Positions 23,281-36,662 of a DNA stretch of 64,000 nt are shown here, piece by piece (within the stretch, counting starts at the first letter, position 1; each line of letters begins with the position of its first letter). Location of the stretch: the NCBI RefSeq assembly GCF_037975245.1, contig NC_092575.1, positions 12,199,001 through 12,263,000 of the forward strand. The letters run 5' to 3'. Made by a program: the position numbers and the translations under genes. The notes below the pieces were generated by a model. That model was not told where the DNA came from and did no database searches. It was given only the letters and a program-made list of their open reading frames with translations. Origin of the DNA: Apostichopus japonicus (lineage: Eukaryota; Echinodermata; Holothuroidea; Aspidochirotida; Stichopodidae).

Positions 23281-26200
23281 CAATTTTTAGATTGGTGGAT
23301 ACCTTTTTCCTCCTTATGTCCCTATTAAGCAGACAAACTTTCAGGGATAAGATTGAGAAAGGTCGCTTAGTTTCCTTCAACCTGAAAAGAGGGCTTGAAA
23401 TGATATTTCCTGTTTTTTGTTCTGGGGTACTCAAAGGGGGGGGGGGGCACGATCGCTCCCATTGCTCCCCTTGGCTATGTACCAGTTCACATCGATCCTG
23501 TCATTGTCTGTTATTAAACCCACTTTATTATATATTCTTTACAAATAATACATTATTCTGATGCTATATAATTTCATTAAGAGAAAAAAAAAGAGGAGAA
23601 AAGTTCATAAATATGTCATTTTTTAACAACCCCATTTTCTCTTCAGTAAATAAGACTGCCCCCTTCTCTTCCTGCCCATCTTACAAATTTACTATAATCC
23701 TCCTCCAAACTTTTTTTCTCCTCAACCAAAAAAAAAAAAACTTACATTTTAATCTCCTCCTACATTTATTGTTTTGCCTCTTCCAAATTTAACAATCCGT
23801 CACAACTTTTTTTTTTCCCCTTTCCCCTCACCTTCAGTTAGTTTCTCTCTTTTATACGTCATCGTAATTTCTTTGTAAGCGAGAGACAATTATTTATCGT
23901 CACAGGTCCCCGGAGAACGGTCTCTAAGTGCATGCCCTCGGGGTGTTCTGTGGCTTCCAACCGTAATAGCTGACTCTAGTCCGGACTTAACGTTGTAATT
24001 TTTGTAGGATTTGGAACAACCCTCCAATATCTTTTCCTTGTTACACATGGCAGAATATTCTCTAGGCCGAGCTTTTACCTTTGTTTTCACGAACAAACCC
24101 CTTTGATCTCTCTCTAATTCGACTGTACTTTCTCTCTCTCTCGCACTTCTAGACTAGTAATGTTACCGTTAAAGCAAGTTTTTGTTATACTGCCAGCAGA
24201 AGTTCATTCACCTAGCTATAAACTATATCGCTCAATTTCTTTATTAAGACACTTTTTTTTTTTTTAAAATGCAACTCAAATGTGCCAAACTGAATGAACT
24301 GTAAATAGTAAAGGGCTCCAAATTAGGAATGAATTTAATTGCTGTGAATTTTGTAAAGCTTTAGAAAGGATGCGGAGATGACGAGGGGTATTATTACTGT
24401 GATCTGGTTGGTCGTTTTGTCTCTGCTCTACATTCACCTGTGAAATGATGAATTGCTCTCTTTCATACCAACTCTTCCCCTCCTTAATCTACTCTGATCC
24501 CACAAATGCATTGCAACATATCCCCTATATTGGTCTAGAGAAATTCCAGGTAAAAAATATAAAAAAATAATTTTTTTATATATTTGTCACTGGCAGGGTA
24601 AAGTAAGGAAATTATTCAGATGAATTTTTTTATTTTAGCAAATAGAGTAAAGTTTCAAAGGGAATTAACATAAAGAAGGAGAAAAATCAAAAAAAAATAG
24701 AAAGAGCAAATTAAAGTAGCAAATGGCATTAAAAACAACCCCAAATATTGTTTGTTAGTGTATTATACAGTGGAATATATGCTTATAAAATAAATTGCAT
24801 TTGTGTTAAATATTCATACAGTTGATATCATCATTTTCAGGGACATCTATATATGTGATCATAGCCTGCATTCTGCGATCTAATGTCTACGTTTACTTCA
24901 GCGTATATTAACGCTAATACGGCCGATGAAAATGCACTTCTGAACGGTTCAATGCCTGAGAACTCAAAATATATATTTAACTAGCCTAATTCTATCTTTC
25001 TTCTAGCAGTCATCATTCCCCCCCCCCCCCCCCCACCCACCCGCCTTTTGTTATCTGGCTTTGTTATAATATATTCATGATAACATTTACTCTTTGTTTT
25101 AAATATCAGATCCATCCAGATGACGCCATTTGAATGTTTGTTTGTAACTTTTGGGGCACCATCTTCTGTGGCAGAAATAAAAAACAAAATTGGATGAATT
25201 ATTCGATCAAATTTTACCTCATTTCATACTTATTCCTGAATCAGTCAGCAAAATCCTTCAGATTCTATACGATATACCTTCAATTCCTTAAAGTATAAAA
25301 TTTGGCATTAAATTTGATTATGAAGATCGGATACAATTGTTAGCAGGCAAACCATGAAACAGTTCAAGTTCATATGTGACATCATTTTTATTAGGACAAA
25401 AACCAAACAGAAGTTCAAGCCCTTAAAGCCATTCCTCTATATAACACATTTCATCACATACCAAGAACTACATGATTTAAACTTTTGAAGTTTGCATTTT
25501 TTTTGAAGTTTGGAATTTTTAAAGTTTGAAGTTGATTAACACCACAGAAGACATAAATTATATAGGCTACTTCAAACGAAAAAAAAAGTAATGTTTTAAC
25601 TAGGGCATTAGTTTTTAGAATATGTCCACACCAGACACGAAAAAAAGTTGCCTATTAACGATATAAAACCCTGACAAAACTAACATGTAAAGAATAAGAA
25701 TCTCACAAATGTCACGTTTGTTTGTAGAATGAACAATTAGTCACTCGTTTAATATGTCTTATATGGTGACTAAATACAAACATAGGGAGAGATAAAGAGC
25801 TTGAAAATTTAGGGGGAACATTATTCCGCAAGATTTACAGATCAAGAGAAAAATAGCGATCTAAAATTGTATCAAGCTTTAGGTCTTCTTGAGATCTGGA
25901 GGAATGGAAATTACTCATGTTCACACTTTTATAATTGTATGTTGCATTGGGCAGAGGTTCACTTCATCAACCATTCTGCAAAAGCAATGTAATAGTCACA
26001 CACAGAAATACATAGTAAATCCCTAGATATATTAAGAGATCATCAACATAATTGCCCAAGTGTTGCTAAAAATTTTGCTTGAACTTTTCCAAAGTCCTGA
26101 ATAATCTAGCAGGAGGTTCGGATTCTTCCAATCTTTTCCAGACATCTGGGAAAGATAAGTTTATAAACAATTGAATGTTTCATTGAAGCAGAAAGCTTTG

Positions 26201-29200
26201 AGGATCTGGCAGTCAAATTGCTCAATCTTGAAGTCTGAGCATATCAGTGACCAATATTTGATATTCTAGCATATTTTGGGGGGACAAAATTGATGGCCTT
26301 GAAAGTAACAAAAGCGATGCAGTTATTCAGCGATTTAAATGCTTCATATTAAGCTGGTAGTTTAATGATTTAATCCATCTTGAAATACTTTGTTCTTCAG
26401 AATGCTTGAGTATATAATGAAATTTGTTTTTTAAAAAGACTTCCTCCACTTCCTCCACTTTGAAGACTTCCTCCACTTTGTACTTTTGTGGCAAACAAAT
26501 AAATAAATAAATAAAAAGGCTCTGTATATATTTATATATAAATATATGCATACACGATATATAGTGAAGCACGGACATGTTTAATTCTAGAATAAAGCTC
26601 TGGATACTTGCAAATATGAATTACGAGTTCCTTTAAGTGATTTCAAACAGATTATTGGTATAATTTACAACAAGTAAACACAGCTGTGCATCAAACACCT
26701 TATTAGTGCTTAAAAATTCACCACTGTCGGCGATTAAATTGTACACCTGAGAGTTTACGACTATACCGTCTCGAAAGAAACTGCATAAACAGTTTTCTCC
26801 TGACTTTGAAAACTTCCACCAAGTATGACAACTTAACAGATTCGAACGGATGAACATTTCTGCTAGAAACCACGTCTTAAAGAGAACTCTCGGGTAATGT
26901 AGTAGAGAGGAAAGAGGACAGTGAACCTAAAGAGGGTCATTGGGGGCGCAATGCAAGAATGCTATAAGTTATCATATACCTGGGTAGGCTAGGGTACATA
27001 ATGGAGTGTGTATCTATACAGAAGGAGATAGGTGAGAGAGGAATCAAGTCAACTAAATATTTATTGTTTGCTGTGTAACCGGGGAAAGAGGGTTTAATGA
27101 CATCACCGCGAGAAGACGGAGTGACTTTTCGTTCGGACACATCTCAATATATGGCATAAGAATTATTTCCAATTTATCTTCTTTAATTCATAACAGCTGA
27201 AGACTCAATGTGTTGCTATTTGCCTAATTTGCCTGAGCGTTACTCCCTCCTTCCAATACCCTCCCTCCACCTCCCTCCACATCCCCCCCACCCTTTATAC
27301 TCTCATTACATTCTATAATTCTCAGTAGCTAATGTATCACACTATTATCCTGTACCTATTTTGATACACCCATCAAATTTTCATCAAGGTCAATGTTAAA
27401 ACGTATACTACATCTTGATAAGGCTGCACAAGACATGCCAGCAAGTTTGCGCACGTGATATAATTAATTTATCCAGGGAATCCATCAAAATTTGTCAGTT
27501 TTGTATCAATTTTGATGTTGACTGCATCAAATTCACAGCTAAGCACATCATGGGTAAGTCTAGCTGTGTTGTGAAGTCCTTATCTTATCCCTAATTTCCA
27601 CAGAATAATCGGTTCACTGTTCTCTCTGGTTGACCTGAGGGTCAAAGTAATTCTTAAATAAAATATTGTAACCTTGATCAGAAGCTGCTGGTGAGAGTGT
27701 ATTTCTGTAAACATTATTAATAATGCACAAATTTCACCATACTGCATATCATCAAGATTATGCATGATAAATTTCACTGGTTCAAATACCGTGCCTCAGC
27801 GATCGACTGGCAAACTTAAAGCACGGACCATCATCGGGGCCATCGGTCTGGGGAGGGAGATGGACTTTATTCTCCCTTCCCCAGTCCCCCAATTTCTGTT
27901 TACAGACTTTCTCCAAATGGGTTACATCTTCTAACATGTGCACACGTCTAAATAGTACACTGCCAGCATTTCAACTTGTACTTAATACACAGATTATGTA
28001 GTTGAAAGATGGATAAATCATTATGTACCAGTTTGCAGCTATACCCCTGGCCACACCTAGACACACCTCCACTTAGACCCACCCATCTACACGATGGACA
28101 TCAGCCAAAAAGTTTGGAAAAAAAACTTTTAGAACTCTTGACTGAAGGAGCCTAGATGCCCTTCATACTTAGTTAAAGGATAATCACAAATTTTAGCCCA
28201 ACTTCTTACATGCAAAATTACCACAGTTCAATTGCTTTTACATGTAGTTAAGGTGTAGTCTTACAAATATCTGCTATGAATATGGGTGTACAATGACACC
28301 AACATTAGTACACAAAAAAGATATTGCATCTTTGTGATCTGAAAAACCTTCACAGACTTCTCAGGACATGGGTGTCGTTGCCAATACAGCTAGCACGCCA
28401 CTTTAAATAATTTCTCGATTCGTACATAAATGTACAAAATAATACCTTTCTTATCGATATTTGATCAATTGACGATTCGATCAGTTTCAAAAAGAGAATA
28501 AAGTCGACTTTGGAACTTAGGCAAAGAGCTCATCTCATTTAATATTCCACGAAAACAGAAACATCACCCAAATGGCTTGCATTTAATACGAGAACAGACA
28601 TATCTATATTTTTCTTCCTATGATCTAGGTCATACTAGTTAGTCTTCTGCCTTTTCCCTGTTTGACAAAGCACCCCTAATTCTTAAGAAAGCCTCGCCAC
28701 AGACTTCTGGAGACTTGTTGGGTTTATTCCTGAAGCTCCTTGCTTAAATTATTCCCTCTTTAGTTGTATTTTTTTCCTGATTTCATATATGCCTTCGGGG
28801 GAGACCTGCTTTGAGGGGTAACTGTATCCCCTTCAGATTCCGAAATAACCAAATCTTCTGCACAGACTTTCTTGAAAAATCTTTATTTGCATCCTTTGCT
28901 CCATCTCAAATCATAAAGTCCAATTTTGTATAAATTTTCTTTAAACAACCTGCCGAAATCCACAGCGACAAAAACACAGAAAGGAAGAAAAAAAACAAAA
29001 CAGAGAAAAACTGTCTCGGTCTAGCTGCTAAAGAAATTTAATCGCATCAACCATAGATATACTTGTTAAATAATTTTAACACTTGATTGTGCTTTGTATT
29101 TCAAATTAAGGCATGGTTCCACTTTTGTTTTTATTCCTCTTAAATTGCATACCACTGACTGAAAACTTAATGCTTTGACTGCTGGTACCTCCCTTAAAAA

Positions 29201-31974
29201 ATTTTGTCATAAGAAGGAAAAGAAATATTATCGTCCTCTGCACACTTTCTTCTCCATGATTGACGGCACGATTTAAAAGGTGACCACTTAAGTGTTAAAC
29301 AAACTGTTTGTGTTAGGGTTGGGTGCATATTAACGGAATCTGGCAATAACCACACCATCTGTTGACTGGTTTAAGTTTCACTAGAGACTTATTAGAGATT
29401 TCTTTTAAGAGCTGAGAAAGAAAAATGCAGTACACCCACCCCCTAGATTTAAAATTCACTTTGTGGTTTAATAATTATAAAGTGGAGGAAAAAGGCAAAA
29501 TATTGTCCTTCCCCCCAGCAAGAAATTAAAACAACAATGAACAAAATTTCCATAAATTATGGTTTTGTAAAACAGATCGTAAGGGGAAGAAAAGGTGCTT
29601 TTCACTTCTTGTTCTGTCTTCGATAGAACAAATACTGTACAAGCTGGTCTTAGGGACAGATGAACAGTATGACCATGAAGGTCTCTCTAAAATTATAATT
29701 ACTGGTCCAACTTGATCAGTATTATAAAACACCAACACCCTAACTTCAACTTAACTTTTAAAAATTTAGAATTGCATTAATTTCAATTAAGCACAGTATT
29801 ACAATTAAATTACCTTTGACATTATGTGAAGGAAGTTCTGTACAAGAAAGGTGTAGGTTTAATAGAGGGAGGGGGGGGGGGGGCAGAAGGGTCTTTCTGA
29901 TAGTGGCATGTGGTCTCCTGCTATTAGTTAGGGTTGCAAGGGGACAGACCCATGAGGGTTGCTCAGACTCAGTACTGCTAAATAGGTCAAGATGGCAAGG
30001 TCCCACGAAGCAGTACTGTCAGGTTTGTTCTCTTAATTGCAGAATTTCAAGAACACAAAATTACATGTTAGACAGAGGAATAACTCTGAACTTTCTCCTA
30101 TTGTTTTAGCACATTAAATTGGGAGGAGGGGAGGGGGGGCTGGCAAGGGAGACAAATATCCCCTGTACCTGTGGCCCATGTTGAAGCCTTTTTAAGCATC
30201 AATATTCACTGACAGTATTGTAATGAACAAGAAATTTTCTCATTAACCAAAAACTGAATATTTGAAAGCAGTCCATCATGAATTTTGAAATATTTTTGGC
30301 AAAATACTTAGGTTTTCTAAGTTTTGGTCCTGACATTTTCTAATCATACCGATCAAAATGAATAGGTGAATCCAGGGACTAATTCCTCTGGCATCCCACC
30401 GCAAAATGTAACACAGAGTTCCCAAATCACATTTTTTTTGTATCGAGGAATTATGGTATTTTAATATATTTAGGATAATTTTATATTTTCCTAAAATTTA
30501 TATATTTAGGAAAATTTTTAATATATTTAGGAGTTAAAATTCAGAGCCTTCAAACAATGACACAAAGTTTCAACAAAAATATTATTCCCTGAAGTCACCC
30601 TCTTAAACGATAAAACAATTCAGATTACTTAATGATTGACAGAAAGCAACTAATAACTCATATATATTAATCTGTTAAACATATATAAACAGATATATTA
30701 AACTATTTAAAATGTACGTACATAAAGTTTGCTAGACCGGGAATCAGTGACAATTGAATGAGAAGTGTCCTGTAAACTGGATACACATCCCTGACTGGTT
30801 GGCCAGCCAGGTGGCTCCATACAGTTATGGTAAAACCTAGAGATCAGTTAGAGTGTGGGGACAGGTTAGTATGTGTGTGCATAGATCTCATATTCTGTGC
30901 CATAAGATTGTCTTTATATTTTTCTCCTTTTTTTCAATTTTCTCTTCATACAATAACTTCATACAGTAATTAAAAAAAAAAAACTTTTCTATAGTTGACA
31001 ATATAAATCCTCTACCATTGAACTATCGTGATGTCATGTCTGCGCACAAGTAGCCCATATTCAACGATTAGATTCAGTCACAAATTACTCAAAAAAGTTT
31101 CTAGAATTTCTTAGTGCAGGACTCCATAGAATTAAAGTAAAACAAAGAGAAGAAAGTCTGCAATTGCAGAGGAGTCATCCCAGTCAATATCCTTTATCAA
31201 ACACCAGTAAATTTAACCATTTTCTCTCTCTTTCTTTTTTAAGTAAAAAGAAAATTAAGAATAGACAAATCCATCACCAAATTGTTGGATCTCTTAATGC
31301 ACCAACATGATTTCACAATTGGCCATGGCTTGTGTGTCGGTATCTCTCCTGCCTTTGGTTGCCCAGTTTGAGTTCATTAGCAGTGAATCCCAGAAGCTGT
31401 TGAGCACTCTTATCAGTAACTAATCAAAGCAATTATATGATCATCTTACAACCTCCCATGGTTTGCCTTGATGAGTCCAAATCTTACTTTCAATAGTGAC
31501 TTTCAAATGGATGTATCCCCCGCTGAATGAGGTTGTACAATTAAAGAGCGACAAAAGGACTTGATGAGAAGAGGAAATGGGAGAGATTGCAGGTAACGTC
31601 CATCAGCGGCGGGCTTCAGTCACCGAGAGCAGCGAGTTCCAGGCCCTAAATTGATAGTAACATCACAAGGACATGGATTCTATCTTCTTTCTTTATTTTT
31701 CTCTTTTTTCTTTGAGTAAACTTCTACAGCCAGAGTGACAATCAATATAGGTACTTTGGGATGAAGCTATATATATTTAAACGGGTCCCTGACAGTGTAA
31801 TTAGTTTAGCTTTGTTCGTTTCATGGACATTTTGAAACAATAGAAAAGATCAACTGTGACAGGAATTATGTCAAACTGATTGACATGACTCAATTGAGAA
31901 AAAAAAAATAACGAAAAAGACCGTAAGCGACTGTAAATGTCAATATATACACTTCTAGGAAAGAGACTTCCAAT
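23281..31974. other. Gene-free stretch of about 8.7 kb
   Basis: No exon, RNA gene or transposon is supported. It holds a C-run at 25018-25034, small repeats of CTTCCTCCACTT near 26440-26478, an A/T-rich TATTTAGGA repeat near 30465-30535, and a few CpG-containing patches (23900-24080, 24880-24960, 31590-31640) that could be regulatory. Open frames are short and unrecognised. Confidence 0.5.
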
Positions 31975-32168
31975 TCAACATTTTACCTCAAATTTGGAAT
32001 CTTTTCAATTTAGAAAGTCATTTCAGATGGGAAAACCATAGATTGCTCTTCGATGAAAAACCCACCTTACAATGACCCGGCCGGGTATCGAACCTGGCAC
32101 CTCCAGATTGCTAAGTCTCGTTGCTTCAAATGCCACCGCCTTTAACCACTCGGCCATAGCACCAGCCC
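31975..32168 (-). mobile_element. SINE with a tRNA-Ser-like head
   Basis: Read on the minus strand, the head has an A box TATGGCCGAGTGGTTAAAGG and a B box GGTTCGATACCC near 32095-32084. A long variable region between them resembles class II tRNAs such as tRNA-Ser. A body follows that includes CCATCTGAAATGACTTTC. The extra material and imperfect stems argue against a working tRNA gene. The body shares CATTTCAGATGG (plus strand) with the copy at 35.0-35.2 kb, pointing to a shared SINE body. Confidence 0.7.
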
Positions 32169-33186
32169 GGTTTATATTGTAAGAACACACTCAATTTATG
32201 GCCAAAATAACTGTTTCCTAAATATTTTGTCTTCAGTCTTGTTTGAGAAAGAACATCAATAGGGATACAAAAATAAAGATTTTGCTCTTGTGAGGGAAAG
32301 TCATTCTACAATTCTAAAGATGGAAAATGTTTCCGCAACTACCGATGGACAAAAGAAAAAAAAAATTAACAACCTCGTTTTCAAGATAGGTCTAGATCCA
32401 AAGTATATAACCAGCTGTAAAGATTTCTAAACTATCAAATTAAGAAAGAACAAGGATAAGTATTTTTGCAACCGACAACATCACAGAGGAAATTTTGCCT
32501 TGTAAAATTAAGAAAGAGGGTTTAGAATGAAGAAACTTCATCAAGATTGTCCTTGCTCTTATCTGTGGCCCTGTCATAACCTCAGGATCTGTTTTGATAA
32601 ACAGCTAGGTATCTTCGGCCACTGCTTTGACAGACACGGTCAACTTGTGTCACAATGTCACAAAACAAAACCGGTGGGGTGTTATCGGTCAGTTTGTTTG
32701 CTTAAAGTTAACGTTCATGTACGTCCAGCAAGCTAGGTAAACAGATTATAACCTATTCCATAAAATCGGTCTTTGATATGGGTTTCATGTGTCATGCCCC
32801 CTTTCCTTTGCTATTTATAGATATGTTGTCATAGGAAGTGCGTGGATCACTTTCTTTTAAAGTATGATTAGGCAAGAAAAAGAAAACACCGCCCTCTAAT
32901 CCCCCCAATTAAAAAAAAAAAATGAACAAAAAAATAGCGTAAGGATATTATGCATGCTCAGTTGTTGGAAGTTACTAACATTTTCTTCACTGATATAGTA
33001 TAGAAAATGAACCGGGGTTATTCTATTTTTGCTATAGAAAGGTAGGAATTTCAATTCGCTTAAATATTCAACAGTTCGACAGGAAGATTGATGGAGGATA
33101 TTTTAGAGTGACAAATGGCAATTAAAGATTCTAGTTAATCTTCCAACTTATTCTGTAATCTCATCAATCATCTTTTCATTAAAAAT

Positions 33187-33345
33187 TTATATTATTATTA
33201 TCATTGTTGTTGTTGTTGTTGTTATTATTATTATCCTCCTCGTCATCCTCATTATTAATACTATTGTATTATTATTATATACCATGATACCATCATCTTT
33301 ATTATTATCATTATAATAATTGTTATTATTCTTATAGGGCACGTA
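33187..33345. repeat. ATT/GTT trinucleotide microsatellite
   Basis: ATTATT, GTTGTT and related triplets form an imperfect array with a short non-repeat centre. No gene is nearby. Confidence 0.8.
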
Positions 33346-34311
33346 CCCCTCCCTTACAACCCCTTACTCTATGATACATGAGGGTAGTATTTTCTAGTGT
33401 GTTATCTGGATTAAATCTCTGGATTTAGGTACAGTTTCACCAATTGCGATACTAATTTCATTCACCAAACTATCTAGTTTTGGTAAATTGATTTAAATAA
33501 AACCTAATTGGTCGACAACTTTTCATGACATGCTATACATAGCGAGAATTAATCAATACAAGATTTGAATTGATGACACTATTGACTAGCTGCCTCCTAG
33601 ATTTGGTCACCGACTGAATGTCAGAGATCAGCGAGTTATTAATTTAATTATTCCATTTGGTTCTCAACATTCTGTCTGACAACTGATGCTCACTAGTTAA
33701 GACTGTAATCTAATCAAATATTAATAGTATTTTGAAGTTTTTTGTAACTATTTTGCTTCATTCACCGTTTGAAAAAATGAAAACTTGTTAGGGTCACCAA
33801 ATAAAAAAAAAATAAAAAAATTGCCAGTATCAAGCGACAGAGACCCCCCCCCTCCCCAGCTTAGGGCATCAAAAAAAGGATGAAATTGAAAGTAGGGGTT
33901 ACCAATTAGAAAGGTTTGAATATACCAGGATTCTAAGGCAACCCCCTACCCCGCTCCCCATGAAAAAAGGGGAAAAAAGAGCATTGATTGTCATACCTTT
34001 TACTGCAAACTAGATTACAAATTTGACACAGTGGATCCTGAAGCATGTCCTACATGTGAGACGGGAGCTTAAAACTATATACGACTCATGCCAAAACATA
34101 TCAGAGGTTTGCTCTTAATGGTTGCTTGGCATTACCCCCGGCATCTGAACAACACATGTTCGACCCCCAAAGTAGGGTAAGCCTAGTTCATTTGTTTACA
34201 TATCTTTCTATCTGCCCGAGGTGAAAATTCTGGCTGTCCTCATTCTGCCCCAACACTCATGTGTTCCGACGACGAAGGCAAAGGCTTCCTCTGTCATGAT
34301 GAATGTTGCAA

Positions 34312-34888
34312 TGAATCGATGTTAAAGCTACATAATAGCTCGCTGAATCTACGTTAAAGCTACATAATGGCTCGCTGAATCTATGTTAAAGCTACATAAT
34401 GGCTCGCTGAATCGATGTTAAAGCTACAAAATAGCTCGCTCAATCTATGTTAAAGCTACAAAATAGCTTGCTGAATCAATCGTAAAGCTACGTAATAGCT
34501 CAATGAATCGATATTAAAGCTACATAATAGCTCAATGAATCGATGTTAAAGCTATATTATAGCTCAATGAATTGATGTTAAAGCTATATTATAGCTCAAT
34601 GAATGGATATTAAAGCTACATAATACCTCAATGAATGGATATGAAAGCTACATAATACCTCAATGAATGGATAATAAAGCTACATAATACCTCAATGAAT
34701 GGATAATAAAGCTACATAATACCTCAATGAATTGATATTAAAGCTACATAATACCTCAATGAATTGATGTTAAAGCTATATTATAGCTCAATGAATCGAT
34801 ATTAAAGCTATATTATAGCTCAATGAATTAATATTAAAGCTGCATAATAGCTCGCAGAATCGAAGTGAGAGCTACATAATAGCTCGCA
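34312..34888. repeat. 32-bp minisatellite with a hairpin in each unit, about 18 copies
   Basis: Units follow the pattern TGAATCGATGTTAAAGCTAC then ATAATAGCTCAA. Each contains the inverted pair AGCTA..TAGCT around a 5-nt spacer. Units at both ends carry CTCGCTGAATC, those in the middle CTCAATGAAT. A central block (about 34.62-34.76 kb) has TACCTC in place of TAGCTC, which weakens the hairpin. This suggests local homogenisation of variants. No coding role is seen. Confidence 0.93.
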
Positions 34889-35039
34889 TCAAACTGAATG
34901 TGTATATCTCTTTGCCACTGATAGCAGCCTGGAATGTCTAATGTATGTGGGAGAAGTCAAATGGCTTAATTTACACTTCACTTCCGGAGGCGATCAAAGT
35001 TACACTGTTACGTTTTTTAGCTTTACAGAGCTCACTTTG

Positions 35040-35215
35040 GGGATTTTTGTTGTTGTTGACAATTTGGAAGACCATTTCAGATGGAATCTCTGTGGATTTC
35101 TCCTGGATTACAGCCTTACTCTAATCAGTAAAGGCTCGAACCCATGACCAGTTCGCAGATGATAGGGTTTAATTGCTTTTAAAGGCGATGCACTGATATC
35201 CCCTTGACCATTGCA
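35040..35215 (-). mobile_element. tRNA-derived SINE copy
   Basis: Read on the minus strand, an A-box-like TGCAATGGTCAAGGGGATAT near 35212 is followed by a B box GGGTTCGAGCC near 35142-35132. The body reads CAGAGATTCCATCTGAAATG. The body block matches the SINE at 32 kb in the same orientation. The head is decayed and no target duplication was identified. Confidence 0.65.
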
Positions 35216-36429
35216 TCGGTCAATATTACATTTCGTAATAAGAAATACCTATAATGCTGGAGAATTAGAATGAAATTAAGCCCCAAAATGTTTCACTAAT
35301 TAAAGCCAAATCATAATGCAACAATATACAAAGTAAGAAGAACATATTAATACCCTTTTAGCTCAAATTTATATAAAAATATGCATCATTTTCAGATTGT
35401 GAGTCCAAATTGTCTTAAAATTTGACAGCATCACTGTCATTTAACTTCTTATCAATCTATGTGATGAACACAAATATTGCTTCTAATCTCATTGTAGTGC
35501 CCAAATAAAACAGGTTGGGTGGTCAGTGCTTAAGAAATCTTTACAAATTCCCATTTTTTTAAAGTTGTGAACTGCAACAGGTGACTTACATTATAATACC
35601 ATATTCATGTTTTCCTTGTAAGAATTCTAATTTGAGATATTAACAAACTGACGGCAAAATGGAGAAAAAAAAGTTTCTCTTGCCCTGGGTAAACTCTTGG
35701 GCAAAGACTAAAAACAACAAATATCACACCCATAGAGAAAGACAAGAATGAACCTGGAGAAGGGTATTCCCAACAAAGCCAAAAAGAAAAGACAAGGTAT
35801 TCCCCCCAAAAAATGTTTTTGTCTTAGCCACTCTTACTGTACTGTATGTTCAAAATAAATAGAGTAATTATAAAGAAAACAAAAGGCAACCTGTGGCAAT
35901 CAACTGCTGATAAATTTCCTATCCATCCCATCCATGTTCATTTTAATAAAACCTTCCAATGTTCTTCCACCTGGATCTGTCACTTTTGTAGAAAAACCGT
36001 TAACCAATGTTGATCTATCTCAGGGAAAATTAAATCCAGCTGCTATTATCTAAAGATCAGATTTCTTTCCTACATTAATACCTATACAGAGACATACATA
36101 TAGCTACAGGTTTTTGAGCCATCGACACGAACGGCAGCGATTCCTCTCTCTTTTACAAGACTTCTGAAAGACCCGAAACAGACTTATAGAGGAAAGAGTT
36201 AAGCTGGACTGGCATCTTTTCATCCGGTAGGCTGCACCAGGGAACCGTTTAGCAGAAAACATAGATCCCCTCTGTCCGACATAACTATACATTAACCTTG
36301 ACACTTGAACATCCAACAGAGTTAGAACTTTTAATATCAATCCAGCCTATGATATCGTTGACGACCAGATAAAGAAATAAGCTAGAGTCATCAAATCCTT
36401 CATCCTTGGGGCATGGGTATGTCTGCAAC

Positions 36430-36662
36430 CTACCCAGATCCGGTTACCATTGTAACAGGCACCCATCTACCTTGTTCTTTTGGCTGGGCATATAATCGCC
36501 CGAGATTCACCACCTCTCCGACAATCATGAAAAAGTCACGCACGCAGGAGAGCCGGGTAAGAACTGTTAGAGTAACCCCGAGGAACAATAGCAGGTAAAT
36601 CCAAACACGGGTCGGAAATTGACAGGTCTCCAGAAAAATGTCGGATGGTTTGCCTGGACGTT
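36430..36662 (-). CDS. Possible exon with one hydrophobic segment (weak)
   Basis: On the minus strand, a pyrimidine-rich acceptor (TGTATTTTTTTCATCGGCAG) leads into an open frame that runs to a GGATCTGG/GTAGGT donor-like site near 36430. It includes a likely membrane segment VWIYLLLFLGVTLTVL followed by a soluble stretch (GEVVNLGRLYAQPKEQ). The surrounding 450 bp is unusually CpG-rich for this window. No family is recognised and no partner exon was found, so it may be a CpG island with a chance frame. Confidence 0.15.

Noticed and set aside
32084-32168. A tRNA-Ser gene on the minus strand
   Set aside because: Stems are imperfect, the region between the boxes is too long, and the sequence continues into a SINE body shared with the 35-kb copy.
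34312-34888. CRISPR-like array (regular 32-bp spacing with small hairpins)
   Set aside because: There are no unique spacers: the whole unit repeats, in an intron-bearing animal genome with no cas genes.
36104-36340. Minus-strand frame ending in a cysteine/arginine-rich stretch (RNRCRSCRWLK) reminiscent of a nuclear-receptor second zinc finger
   Set aside because: The spacing between cysteines is shorter than in that family, the conserved following KC is missing and a stop follows at once; no other part of the domain is found.
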